12,464 bases of DNA from an uncultured Bacillota bacterium (GCA_902766525.1 CACXDX010000126.1:1-12464); one strand, 5' to 3'. Positions 5,375-12,464 are shown, counted from the first letter of the stretch. The notes: a model not told the origin generated them from the sequence alone. Translations and numbers: made by a program.

Positions 5375-7173
5375 TGAAACAGGAAAACATTCGCAATTTT
5401 TGTATCATCGCCCACATCGATCACGGCAAGAGCACCCTTGCCGACCGCATTTTGGAAATGACGGATACCGTGGCCAAGCGCGATATGGAAGAACAGATCC
5501 TCGACAGTATGGATCTCGAACGCGAACGCGGTATCACCATCAAACTGCAGGCCGTGCGTATGCGGTATAAGAGTAAAGAAGGCACGGAATATGAGCTGAA
5601 CCTCATCGATACCCCGGGACATGTGGACTTCAATTATGAAGTTTCCCGTTCTCTGGCCGCCTGTGAAGGCGCTTTGCTCGTTGTCGACGCCGCTCAGGGC
5701 ATAGAGGCTCAGACTCTGGCCAATACTTATCTCGCCCTCGAAAGCGATCTGGAGATCATTCCCGTGATCAATAAGATCGACCTGCCCAATGCCGATCCCG
5801 ACGCGGTCATGGAACAGATCGAGGAAGTCATCGGCATCGACGCCGAGGAGTCGATTTTCGTTTCCGCCAAGACCGGTGAAGGTGTCGATGACGTTTTGGA
5901 AGCAATCGTGGAGCGCATTCCGTCACCGCGGGGAGATCGTTCCGCGCCGCTTCAGGCTTTGATCTTTGATTCCCGCTTTGACTCCTATCGCGGCGCGATC
6001 CCCTATATCCGCGTGATCAACGGTGAACTGAAAAAGGGAACAAAGATCGAGATGATGGATACGGCCAAGACCTTTGACGTTACCGAAGTCGGTGTCTTTT
6101 CTCCTCAGCCCAAGCTTGTGGACAAGCTCAGTGCCGGCGACGTCGGCTATCTCGCCGCCAGCATCAAGAACGTCAAGGATACCCGCGTCGGCGATACCGT
6201 CACCGACGCCGCTTTTCCCGCCGAGGAACCGCTGCCGGGCTACAGGAAAGCCATGTCCATGGTTTATTGCGGTATTTATCCCATTGAAAACAACGATTAC
6301 GATAATTTGAAAGATGCCCTCGATAAGCTCGCTTTAAATGACGCTTCCCTCGAATATGAGCCGGAAACTTCCGCCGCTTTGGGTTTCGGTTTCCGCTGCG
6401 GTTTTTTGGGACTGCTGCATATGGAGATCTTTGAGGAACGTTTGGAACGGGAATATAATCTCGATCTGATCACCACGGCGCCCAGCGTCGACTACATGGT
6501 CTATCAGACCGACGGACAGATATTCCACATCGCCAATCCCAGTGATATGCCGGAGATCCAGAAAATCGATCATCTGGAAGAGCCCTTCGTGAGAGCGACG
6601 ATCATGTCGCCCAAGGATTACATCGGTGCCATTATGGAACTGGTCCAGGATCGCCGCGGTGTTTTCGGTAATATGGAATATATCTCCACAAGCCGCGTTA
6701 TGCTTACCTACGATATCCCTCTTTCCGAAGTGATCTATGACTTTTTCGATCAGCTGAAATCGCGGACGCGGGGCTACGCTTCTCTCGATTATGAATTTGT
6801 GGGTTACCGCAAAAGCGATCTCGTAAAACTCGATATTCTCGTCAACGGTGACCTCGTTGATGCGCTTTCCGCCATCGTTCATAAAGACAGCGCCTATAAA
6901 AGGGGACGTCAGCTGACTCAGAAACTGCGCAAGCTCATTCCCCGGCAGCTCTTTGAAGTCTCGATCCAGGCGGCCATCGGCAGCAAGATCATTGCCAGAG
7001 AGAGCGTCAAGGCACTGCGCAAGAATGTCATCGAAAAATGTTACGGCGGTGATATTTCCCGCAAACGCAAGCTGCTGGAAAAGCAGAAAGAAGGAAAGAA
7101 ACGGATGAAACAGATGGGGAACGTGGAAATTCCCCAGGAAGCCTTCATGGCGGTTTTGCAATTGGAGGATTGA
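5374..7173 (+). CDS. lepA: Elongation factor 4 (LepA), ribosome-associated GTPase
   Basis: LepA/EF4 is a translational GTPase that binds the ribosome and has been linked to back-translocation, recovery under ionic stress, and 30S assembly. The 599 residues match the usual length of about 600. GTPase motifs are complete: P-loop AHIDHGKS (13-20), switch I ERERGITIK, DTPGHVDF (79-86) with the catalytic His83, NKIDLP (133-138) and SAKTGEG. The domain II, domain III and LepA-specific C-terminal regions follow. Diagnostic C-terminal text includes YKRGRQLTQKLRKLIPRQ and ends with EKQKEGKKRMKQMG before the last helix. The ATG overlaps the murJ stop by one base and has AAGGA six bases upstream. The next gene, hemW, begins nine bases after the stop, so the three genes form one transcription unit. 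Confidence 0.98.
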   Translation: MKQENIRNFCIIAHIDHGKSTLADRILEMTDTVAKRDMEEQILDSMDLERERGITIKLQAVRMRYKSKEGTEYELNLIDTPGHVDFNYEVSRSLAACEGALLVVDAAQGIEAQTLANTYLALESDLEIIPVINKIDLPNADPDAVMEQIEEVIGIDAEESIFVSAKTGEGVDDVLEAIVERIPSPRGDRSAPLQALIFDSRFDSYRGAIPYIRVINGELKKGTKIEMMDTAKTFDVTEVGVFSPQPKLVDKLSAGDVGYLAASIKNVKDTRVGDTVTDAAFPAEEPLPGYRKAMSMVYCGIYPIENNDYDNLKDALDKLALNDASLEYEPETSAALGFGFRCGFLGLLHMEIFEERLEREYNLDLITTAPSVDYMVYQTDGQIFHIANPSDMPEIQKIDHLEEPFVRATIMSPKDYIGAIMELVQDRRGVFGNMEYISTSRVMLTYDIPLSEVIYDFFDQLKSRTRGYASLDYEFVGYRKSDLVKLDILVNGDLVDALSAIVHKDSAYKRGRQLTQKLRKLIPRQLFEVSIQAAIGSKIIARESVKALRKNVIEKCYGGDISRKRKLLEKQKEGKKRMKQMGNVEIPQEAFMAVLQLED

Positions 7174-7182
7174 GGGGTCTTT

Positions 7183-8313
7183 ATGCGTTTTCTTTACGTC
7201 CATATCCCGTTTTGTGTCAAAAAGTGCAATTACTGCGACTTCGTTTCCGGCAAATCGTCTCCGGAGGAGCGCCGTGATTATGTCGAACTGCTGAAGAAGG
7301 AAGCGTCGCTTTATAAGGACGAGCGGCCCGAGGACGGTCTGCTTACGATCTATTTCGGCGGCGGTACGCCTTCTCTGCTTCCCGTCGCCCAAATCGAGGA
7401 ACTGCTTGCCGCTTTTAAAGAATATTTTGGTTTCGCTTCTTCCATGGAGATCACGCTGGAGGTCAACCCGGAATCGGTTTCCCGCCGCTATCTGAAACAG
7501 CTTAAGAGAACCGGTGTCAACCGTCTCTCCTTCGGCGTGCAATCGTTCCGGAATCATCATCTCAAAGCCATGGGTCGTCTTCATCGCAGTGAAGACGCGG
7601 TCAAAGCCGTGAATGAAGCCGCGGATCTCGGATTTGAGAATATCAACATCGATCTGATCTACGGCCTGCCCGCCCAGACCCTTGAAGAATGGCGTGAAAG
7701 CCTTGAAAAAGCCGTTTCCCTGCCGGTGAAGCATATTTCCACCTACGGCCTGAAACTGTCGGATAAAAGCCTTTGGGGAAAGCTGGCGGCGGAGGGCAGA
7801 CTGACGCTGCCGAGTCAGGATGAAAACGCCGATATGCAGCTTTTGGCCATGGATTTTCTGGAAAAGAACGGTTTCCCCCGTTATGAGATCGCCAATTTTG
7901 CGGCGCTGGGCTATCCCTGCCGCCACAATACGGCTTACTGGCTGCGTAAAGATTATCTCGGTCTGGGTTTGAACGCATCTTCCTTGTTTAACGGCAAGGT
8001 GCGGGCCGTCAACGAAAGCGATATGGTTCGTTACCGTCAGAAGGTCGAGAACGGAAGTCTGCCCTGGGCAGTTCGGGAAGTCCTCAGTGATGACGAGATC
8101 AGGGAAGAGGAACTGTTTTTGCCTTTGCGCACGATTTGGGGTCTCGATATCGCTTCCTTCAGCCGGAAATACGGCAGCGATTATTTTGCGCAAAAAAAAG
8201 GTCAAATGGTCAAACTTTTTAACGCGGGCCTCCTGACTTTTGAAGATGGCCAGCTCAAGCTGACAAAGAAGGGTGTTTTACTCAATAATGAAGTGCTGTC
8301 ATCGCTCATATAA
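7183..8313 (+). CDS. hemW: Heme chaperone HemW (radical SAM, HemN-like)
   Basis: HemW is a radical-SAM-fold protein that binds an iron-sulfur cluster and heme and is thought to deliver heme to target proteins. It is often misannotated as oxygen-independent coproporphyrinogen III oxidase. The 376 residues begin with the cluster motif CVKKCNYCDF (Cys11, Cys15, Cys18). Phe20 replaces the fourth cysteine of genuine HemN. GGGTPSLL (59-66) is the SAM-binding glycine motif. HNTAYW (248-253) is the HNxxYW signature specific to HemW, which settles the choice against HemN. The C-terminal HemN domain is present, ending in a winged-helix-like segment. The Shine-Dalgarno GAGGGG overlaps the lepA stop codon, five bases before the ATG. 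It is the last gene of the murJ-lepA-hemW unit, followed by a terminator. Confidence 0.95.
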   Translation: MRFLYVHIPFCVKKCNYCDFVSGKSSPEERRDYVELLKKEASLYKDERPEDGLLTIYFGGGTPSLLPVAQIEELLAAFKEYFGFASSMEITLEVNPESVSRRYLKQLKRTGVNRLSFGVQSFRNHHLKAMGRLHRSEDAVKAVNEAADLGFENINIDLIYGLPAQTLEEWRESLEKAVSLPVKHISTYGLKLSDKSLWGKLAAEGRLTLPSQDENADMQLLAMDFLEKNGFPRYEIANFAALGYPCRHNTAYWLRKDYLGLGLNASSLFNGKVRAVNESDMVRYRQKVENGSLPWAVREVLSDDEIREEELFLPLRTIWGLDIASFSRKYGSDYFAQKKGQMVKLFNAGLLTFEDGQLKLTKKGVLLNNEVLSSLI

Positions 8314-8324
8314 ACGATAATATT

Positions 8325-8355
8325 AAGGAAATGCCTATTGACATTTCCTTTTTTT
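8325..8355 (+). terminator. Rho-independent terminator after hemW
   Basis: AAGGAAATG (8325-8333) pairs perfectly with CATTTCCTT (8342-8350) around an eight-base loop. Seven consecutive Ts follow (8349-8355). It starts 12 bases after the hemW stop. The loop and right arm also contain the -35 of the hrcA promoter. Confidence 0.88.
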
Positions 8356-8366
8356 AATGATATTCT
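8338..8366 (+). promoter_or_regulatory. Predicted sigma-A promoter of hrcA-grpE-dnaK-dnaJ
   Basis: A perfect TTGACA (8338-8343), 17 bases, then TATTCT (8361-8366). The start point falls near 8373, inside the left arm of CIRCE, so HrcA bound there would block RNA polymerase. The -35 lies within the preceding terminator. Confidence 0.8.
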
Positions 8367-8370
8367 TTAT

Positions 8371-8397
8371 TTAGCACTCGACGATGATGAGTGCTAA
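8371..8397 (+). promoter_or_regulatory. CIRCE operator (HrcA binding site)
   Basis: TTAGCACTC (8371-8379), a nine-base spacer, then GAGTGCTAA (8389-8397) matches the CIRCE consensus exactly in both arms. CIRCE is bound by HrcA; on heat shock unfolded proteins occupy GroE, HrcA loses activity and the operon is derepressed. Its place over the predicted start point and ahead of hrcA shows autoregulation. No second CIRCE is seen before grpE, dnaK or dnaJ. Confidence 0.98.
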
Positions 8398-8416
8398 CAA
8401 CAAAGGAGAATTCAAA

Positions 8417-9445
8417 ATGGATGAGAGAAAACAGAAGGTGTTGAGAGCCATCATCATGGATTATATCAGCACAGCGGATCCGGTAGGCTCTCGTACCATT
8501 GCGAAAAAATACAATCTCGGTGTCAGCTCCGCGACGATCCGCAATGAAATGGCCGATCTCGAAGAAATGGGTCTCATTGAGCAGCCCCATACTTCTTCCG
8601 GCCGCGTGCCTTCGGATAAGGGTTATCGTTATTATGTGGATCATCTCATGGATGAAGATGATCTCGTCGGCGGCGAAAAAGATATCATTCGCGCCTTCTT
8701 TACGGATCGTTTCAATCGTCTCGATCAGCTCTATCATGAGACCTGCAAGGTGCTTTCGGAGCTTTCTCCTTATGTGACGATGATCATGACGCCGGTAAAG
8801 AGCAGCGGAACGCTGGAACAGCTTCAGCTGATTCCGGTTTCGCCGTTCCAGGCCGTTCTCGTCCTCGTGACCGACGTCGGACTCGTCCATCACCGTACCG
8901 TTGACTTTCCCGTTCCCGTTTCCGAAGAGCGCTTGAAGGAAGTCGGACAGATCCTCTTCAAACGGTTGAAGGGAAGGAATATCGACGATGTCAACATTAC
9001 CCTGATGCGTGAGATCTCCGGCGAGCTCAAGGAAGAACTCGATATCGTCGACAGTGTTTTCGAGATGATGAGCGACGCCGTGAAAAGCAGCGGAGAGGAA
9101 AAAGTTTTTCTTGAAGGAACGTTGAATATCTTAAATCAACCGGAATTCAACGACGTCAAAAAAGTCAAGGAAGTGCTTTCTTTCCTTCAGGACGAAAAAA
9201 TTCTGCGGGAGTTGCTCCACGGCAAAAACGGCATCGGTATGAATTTTTCCATCGGTGACGAGCTGAGCCATGACGAGATCAATCGTTGTTCGATGATCAC
9301 CTGTACCTACAGCATCAACGGCAATACCATGGGTAATATCGGGATTCTCGGTCCCACGCGCATGGAATACGCCAGAAGCGCTTCGCTGATCAAGGAAGTC
9401 GCAAAGGAATTATCGAATGTTCTTGATCACAATGAGAAAAAATAA
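8417..9445 (+). CDS. hrcA: Heat-inducible transcription repressor HrcA
   Basis: HrcA is a dimeric repressor of class I heat-shock genes that binds CIRCE and needs GroE to stay active. The 342 residues match the family. An N-terminal winged helix-turn-helix spans about residues 1-75: VGSRTIAKKYNLGVSSATIRNEMADLEEMG contains the recognition helix and SSGRVPSDKGYRYYVD follows. A GAF-like middle domain and dimerisation region come next. The C-terminal MGNIGILGPTRMEYARS motif is typical. The start is ATG 8417, with AAGGAG eight bases upstream. The frame stays open back to an ATG at 8384, but that codon lies inside CIRCE and has no ribosome-binding site. It is the first gene of the operon and is autoregulated. 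grpE starts 12 bases after the stop. Confidence 0.97.
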   Translation: MDERKQKVLRAIIMDYISTADPVGSRTIAKKYNLGVSSATIRNEMADLEEMGLIEQPHTSSGRVPSDKGYRYYVDHLMDEDDLVGGEKDIIRAFFTDRFNRLDQLYHETCKVLSELSPYVTMIMTPVKSSGTLEQLQLIPVSPFQAVLVLVTDVGLVHHRTVDFPVPVSEERLKEVGQILFKRLKGRNIDDVNITLMREISGELKEELDIVDSVFEMMSDAVKSSGEEKVFLEGTLNILNQPEFNDVKKVKEVLSFLQDEKILRELLHGKNGIGMNFSIGDELSHDEINRCSMITCTYSINGNTMGNIGILGPTRMEYARSASLIKEVAKELSNVLDHNEKK

Positions 9446-9456
9446 CGGAGGCGAAC

Positions 9457-10128
9457 GTGACGAAAAAGGATAAGATAAAAGAACGGGAAGCATCTGAGGC
9501 TGCCGCGGAAAACCGGGAGCCGGCTTCCGAAGAAACCCCGGAAGAAACTGTAGAAAAAGCTATAGAAGAAACATCGAAGGAAATCGAAACGGAACCGGAA
9601 GAACCAAGTGATGAGGAAACGCAGGCTTGTGATGAAGAAGTTCCGGAGCAGACTCTTGAAGAAGCGCTGATCTCGGAAAACGAAGCTTTGAAAACGGAAT
9701 TGACGGAACTGAAAGATGAACTTGAAGAGAAGGAAGATCATTTCCTGCGGCTTCAGGCCGAATTCGATAATTTCCGTCGCCGCACCTTAAAGGAAAAAGA
9801 CGATCTGCGCAAAAACGCCACCGCCGATCTGCTCAGCGATCTTTTGCCGGTCCTCGATAATTTTGACAGGGCGCTGATCCACGCCGAAGAAAGCCCGATC
9901 CTGGAAGGGATCGTGATGATCCAAAAGCAGATGCTGGAAATTCTCGAACGCGGCGGCCTGGAGAAGGTCGGCAAAGAAGGAGAACCCTTTGATCCCAAAT
10001 TCCACGACGGCATCATGCGGGAAGAAAGAGAAGATGTGGACAGCGGCGTGATTTTAGAGGTTCTTCAGCCCGGCTATAAATTGAACGACAAACTTTTGAG
10101 AGCCGCGATGGTCAAAGTCTCTCAATAA
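9457..10128 (+). CDS. grpE: Nucleotide exchange factor GrpE
   Basis: GrpE is a dimer that releases ADP from DnaK and can act as a thermosensor. The 223-residue product has a disordered, strongly acidic N-terminus (about 1-68, rich in Glu/Thr/Pro), longer than the minimum for the family. A coiled coil (about 70-120) carries FLRLQAEFDNFRRRTLKEK. The helical bundle contains LLPVLDNFDRAL, and the beta domain contains GEPFDPKFHDGIM and VLQPGYKLNDKLLRAAMVKVS, the conserved DnaK-contacting end. The start is GTG, chosen because GGAGG lies five bases upstream and no ATG precedes the core in frame. A weak start codon would keep GrpE below DnaK in amount, which is an inference. It follows hrcA by 11 bases. 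Confidence 0.97.
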   Translation: MTKKDKIKEREASEAAAENREPASEETPEETVEKAIEETSKEIETEPEEPSDEETQACDEEVPEQTLEEALISENEALKTELTELKDELEEKEDHFLRLQAEFDNFRRRTLKEKDDLRKNATADLLSDLLPVLDNFDRALIHAEESPILEGIVMIQKQMLEILERGGLEKVGKEGEPFDPKFHDGIMREEREDVDSGVILEVLQPGYKLNDKLLRAAMVKVSQ

Positions 10129-10177
10129 AAAATAATAAATCAAAATTTTTATAACACTAATTTTTGGAGGTATTTAC

Positions 10178-12040
10178 ATGAGTAAAATCATCGGTATTGA
10201 CTTAGGTACCACAAATTCCTGCGTAGCCGTTATGGAAGGCGGCGAAGCAGTCATCGTCCCCAACGCCGAAGGCGCGAGAACGACCCCGTCCGTGGTCGCT
10301 TTCTCCAACAACGGTGAACGTCTCGTCGGCGCTGTCGCCAAGCGTCAGGCCATCACCAATCCGGATAAGACCGTGATGTCGATCAAACGCCAGATGGGCA
10401 AAGATTACAAAGTGCTCATCGACGGCAAAAACTACACTCCTCAGGAAATTTCCGCGATGGTTCTCGGTAAGCTCAAGAGTGATGCCGAAGCGTATCTCGG
10501 CGATACGGTCACGCAGGCCGTGATCACCGTTCCCGCTTATTTCTCCGACGCCCAGCGCCAGGCCACCAAAGACGCCGGCAAGATCGCCGGTCTCGACGTG
10601 CTCCGCATCATCAACGAACCGACGGCGGCGGCTCTGTCCTACGGCCTTGATAAAGGCGAAGACAGCACCGTTCTCGTCTTTGACCTCGGCGGCGGTACTT
10701 TCGATGTCTCCATTCTCGAACTGGGCGACGGCGTTTTTGAAGTTAAAGCCACCAACGGCAACAACCTTCTGGGCGGCGACGATTTCGACCAGAAGATCAT
10801 CAATTATCTTATCGCCGAATTCAAAAAGAGCGACGGTATCGATCTTTCTGGCGACAAAATGGCCATGCAGCGCTTGAAGGAAGCGGCTGAAAAAGCGAAG
10901 ATCGACCTTTCCGGCGTGATGACGGCCAACATCAATCTGCCCTTCATCACGGCAACACCCGAAGGTCCCAAACATATGGACATCACCTTGACTCGTGCCA
11001 AATTTGATGAACTCACCAGAGATCTGGTGGAAAAAACCATGGGCCCGACACGGCAGGCTTTGAGCGACGCCGGTCTTTCCGCTTCGGAAATCGATAAGGT
11101 CATCCTTGTCGGCGGTTCTTCCCGTATTCCCGCCGTGCAGGAAGGGATCAAAAAACTTTTGAATCAGGAACCGAGCAAGAGCGTCAATCCCGATGAATGC
11201 GTTGCTTTGGGCGCCGCGATCCAAGGCGGTGTTCTCGGCGGCGAAGTCAAGGACGTTTTGCTTCTCGATGTTACGCCTCTCTCCCTCGGTATTGAAACGC
11301 TGGGCGGCGTCAACACCAAACTCATCGACAGAAATACGACGATCCCGACGTCGAAGAGTCAGGTTTTCTCCACGGCCGCCGACAATCAGCCGGCCGTAGA
11401 GATCCATGTTCTCCAGGGTGAACGTCCCATGGCCGCCGACAACAAGACCCTCGGCCGCTTCACGTTGAATGATATCCCGCCGGCACCCCGCGGCGTGCCC
11501 CAGATCGAAGTCAAATTCGATATCGACGCCAACGGCATCGTCCACGTCAGCGCCAAGGATCTCGGTACCGGTAAGGTACAGACCATTACCATCACGGCCA
11601 GCAGCGGTCTGAGTGATGAAGACATCCAGCGCATGATGGATGAAGCCGAAAAATTCAAAGACGAAGACGAAAAGAGAAAAGAACAGATCGAGATCAGAAA
11701 CAACGCCGATGCCGCCGTTTATCAGGTGGAAAACACCATGAAGGAAATGGGCGACAAGCTGACCGACGCCGAAAAGAACGATCTTGAAAAGGCGAAAACC
11801 GATCTGAAAACGGCGCTGGAAGGTACCGATAGCGATACGATCAAATCGAAACTCGACGATCTCTATGCGGTTCTGCATAAGGTCTCCGAACGTATCTATG
11901 CCGAATCCGCCCAGCAGGGCGCGAACCCCAACATGGGCGCCGATCCCAACATGGGCGCCAATCCCAACATGGGCTCCAATCCCGATGACGACGTTGTTGA
12001 CGCCGATTATACCGTTGTCGACGACGAAGATCAGAAATAA
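10178..12040 (+). CDS. dnaK: Molecular chaperone DnaK (Hsp70)
   Basis: DnaK is the ATP-driven Hsp70 that binds exposed hydrophobic segments with DnaJ and GrpE. The 620 residues contain the ATPase motifs IGIDLGTTNSC (4-14), EPTAAALSYGLDKG, VFDLGGGTFDVS and VGGSSRIPAVQ. The linker DVLLLD starts at residue 359, followed by the beta-sandwich substrate domain and the helical lid. After SIKRQMGKDYK the nucleotide-binding domain lacks the roughly 24-residue insert of Proteobacterial DnaK, a marker of Bacillota and Actinobacteria. The disordered tail is unusual: NPNMGA/DPNMGA-type repeats precede the acidic end DADYTVVDDEDQK. Translation starts at ATG with GGAGG seven bases upstream in an AT-rich leader (10129-10165), stronger than the neighbours' sites, which fits a highly expressed protein. 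The 49-base gap to grpE has no convincing promoter. Confidence 0.98.
   Translation: MSKIIGIDLGTTNSCVAVMEGGEAVIVPNAEGARTTPSVVAFSNNGERLVGAVAKRQAITNPDKTVMSIKRQMGKDYKVLIDGKNYTPQEISAMVLGKLKSDAEAYLGDTVTQAVITVPAYFSDAQRQATKDAGKIAGLDVLRIINEPTAAALSYGLDKGEDSTVLVFDLGGGTFDVSILELGDGVFEVKATNGNNLLGGDDFDQKIINYLIAEFKKSDGIDLSGDKMAMQRLKEAAEKAKIDLSGVMTANINLPFITATPEGPKHMDITLTRAKFDELTRDLVEKTMGPTRQALSDAGLSASEIDKVILVGGSSRIPAVQEGIKKLLNQEPSKSVNPDECVALGAAIQGGVLGGEVKDVLLLDVTPLSLGIETLGGVNTKLIDRNTTIPTSKSQVFSTAADNQPAVEIHVLQGERPMAADNKTLGRFTLNDIPPAPRGVPQIEVKFDIDANGIVHVSAKDLGTGKVQTITITASSGLSDEDIQRMMDEAEKFKDEDEKRKEQIEIRNNADAAVYQVENTMKEMGDKLTDAEKNDLEKAKTDLKTALEGTDSDTIKSKLDDLYAVLHKVSERIYAESAQQGANPNMGADPNMGANPNMGSNPDDDVVDADYTVVDDEDQK
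11921..11983 (+). repeat. 18-base in-frame tandem repeat encoding the DnaK tail
   Basis: Three full 18-base units (11921-11938, 11939-11956, 11957-11974) and a half unit (11975-11983) share the core of Pro-Asn-Met-Gly codons, CCCAACATGGGC. They encode ANPNMG, ADPNMG, ANPNMG and SNP. The units differ by a few bases, which suggests recent slippage duplication in a disordered linker before the acidic end. Confidence 0.92.
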
Positions 12041-12063
12041 TCCAAAGGATTGACAGATGATAT

Positions 12064-12102
12064 GAAAGCGCGGCGAATCATTTCCGATGCGTCCGCGCTT
12101 TC
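12064..12102 (+). other. Intercistronic hairpin between dnaK and dnaJ
   Basis: GAAAGCGCGG (12064-12073) pairs perfectly with CCGCGCTTTC (12093-12102). With one bulged base, an inner stem of C-G, G-C and ATC/GAT-type pairs can continue towards a loop near 12080-12085. There is no T-run after it, so it is not a standard terminator. It could stabilise the 3' end of dnaK mRNA, mark a processing site, or partly reduce dnaJ expression. Confidence 0.7.
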
Positions 12103-12130
12103 CGATTTACCTTGAGAAAAAGCGGAAGGA

Positions 12131-12136
12131 AAGGGG
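12131..12136 (+). promoter_or_regulatory. Shine-Dalgarno site that fixes the TTG start of dnaJ
   Basis: AAGGGG lies six bases before the TTG at 12143. No ATG or GTG precedes the J-domain in this frame at a usable distance, so the TTG is the likely start. Confidence 0.75.
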
Positions 12137-12142
12137 AACACC

Positions 12143-12464
12143 TTGGCCGATAAACGTGATTATTACGAAGTCCTCGGCGTAGACAAAGGGGCTTCGGAAG
12201 AAGAAATTAAAAAAGCCTATAAAAAAATGGCAAAGAAATATCATCCGGATCTTCATCCCGATGAACCCGACGCGGCGGAAAAATTCAAGGAAGTCAACGA
12301 AGCCGCAAGCGTGCTTACGGATGCCGATAAACGCGCGCGCTACGATCAGTTCGGTCACGAAGGCGTCGACGGCAATATGGGCGGCGGTTTCGGCGGCGGC
12401 TTTGAAGATTTCGGTTTCGGCGGTTTCAGTGATATTTTCGATTCGATTTCCGGCGGCGGTCAGA
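12143..12464 (+). CDS. dnaJ: Chaperone DnaJ (Hsp40), 3' end outside window
   Basis: DnaJ delivers substrates to DnaK and stimulates its ATPase. The visible 107 residues begin at a TTG read as MADKRDYYEVLGVD. The J-domain (about 4-70) contains the catalytic His-Pro-Asp motif in KYHPDLHPDEPDA and the terminal helix ending RARYDQFGHEGV. A Gly/Phe-rich linker follows (GGGFGGGFEDFGFGGFSD), which marks a class I/II DnaJ and not a stand-alone J-protein. The cysteine-rich zinc domain and C-terminal domains would lie downstream of the window. It sits 102 bases after dnaK in the same direction, beyond the intercistronic hairpin, as the fourth gene of the CIRCE-controlled operon. The TTG start suggests lower translation than dnaK. 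Confidence 0.96.
   Translation, partial: MADKRDYYEVLGVDKGASEEEIKKAYKKMAKKYHPDLHPDEPDAAEKFKEVNEAASVLTDADKRARYDQFGHEGVDGNMGGGFGGGFEDFGFGGFSDIFDSISGGGQ

Noticed and set aside
6334..8205. Minus-strand open frame of 623 codons opposite lepA and hemW
   Set aside because: It spans two well-supported plus-strand genes and their junction, has no plausible ribosome site or domain, and is explained by codon bias removing stops from the opposite frame.
7183..8313. Annotation as coproporphyrinogen III oxidase (HemN)
   Set aside because: The fourth cysteine of HemN is replaced by Phe and the HNxxYW motif of HemW is present.
8384..8416. Upstream in-frame ATGs that would extend HrcA by 11 residues
   Set aside because: They lie inside the CIRCE spacer and close to the predicted transcription start with no Shine-Dalgarno. 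ATG 8417 has AAGGAG and gives the normal HrcA N-terminus.
10129..10165. AT-rich grpE-dnaK gap with TATAAC as a possible internal promoter
   Set aside because: There is only an A-run where a -35 should be, and no CIRCE. AT-richness is better explained as an unstructured leader for strong dnaK translation.
10202..11878. Minus-strand open frame of 558 codons opposite dnaK
   Set aside because: Long open frames antisense to dnaK are a well-known artefact that has misled annotators before. The plus-strand DnaK is complete and unambiguous.
12050..12078. TTGACA after the dnaK stop as a possible dnaJ promoter
   Set aside because: The hexamer is perfect, but at 17 bases there is only GCGAAT, which lies in the hairpin stem, and nearby spacings offer no better -10.
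1..12464. Mobile elements, defence genes, CRISPR arrays, tRNA or rRNA genes
   Set aside because: None was seen on either strand. Coding and intergenic DNA is fully accounted for by housekeeping and sporulation genes, and no abrupt composition change was noticed by eye.

Overview
This window is a stretch of ordinary chromosome from an endospore-forming member of the Bacillota (Firmicutes). Four things point there: a spoIIP sporulation gene, a perfect CIRCE operator ahead of an hrcA-grpE-dnaK-dnaJ operon, the lepA-hemW-hrcA order that is common in this phylum, and a DnaK whose nucleotide-binding domain lacks the roughly 24-residue insert found in Proteobacteria. Base composition is close to balanced. 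The MurJ subtype (IPD...VGGALSAAFIP) would suit Clostridia or Negativicutes, but the class cannot be fixed from this window. I see no mobile element, tRNA, rRNA or CRISPR array, and no gene-free stretch longer than 300 bases.

Layout. Positions 1-1650 (+) hold the 3' three quarters of a type IA topoisomerase of the TopB (topoisomerase III) kind. A bidirectional terminator at 1651-1679 separates it from the convergent rpsT gene (ribosomal protein S20, minus strand, 1692-1955), which has its own promoter at 2008-2036. After a 256-base divergent spacer, plus-strand genes run to the end of the window: spoIIP (2212-3201), a small one-domain MGMT-family protein (3250-3579) that looks leaderless, then an operon with its own near-consensus promoter, murJ-lepA-hemW (3638-8313), closed by a terminator at 8325-8355. 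The heat-shock operon hrcA-grpE-dnaK-dnaJ follows (8417 to beyond 12464). Its promoter overlaps the preceding terminator and its leader carries CIRCE.

How the genes work together. HrcA, GrpE, DnaK and DnaJ form one autoregulated chaperone operon. HrcA represses through CIRCE, and DnaK works with its co-chaperone DnaJ and its exchange factor GrpE. murJ (lipid II flippase), lepA (ribosome-associated GTPase) and hemW (radical-SAM heme chaperone) are coupled by one-base overlap or very short spacing but have unrelated jobs. SpoIIP, an engulfment peptidoglycan hydrolase, and MurJ both concern the cell wall but appear to have separate promoters.

I found no convincing undescribed system. The points most worth a second look are regulatory or architectural: the predicted leaderless MGMT-like gene, the terminator/promoter overlap before hrcA, the 18-base tandem repeat encoding the DnaK tail, the hairpin between dnaK and dnaJ, and the charged N-terminal extension of MurJ.
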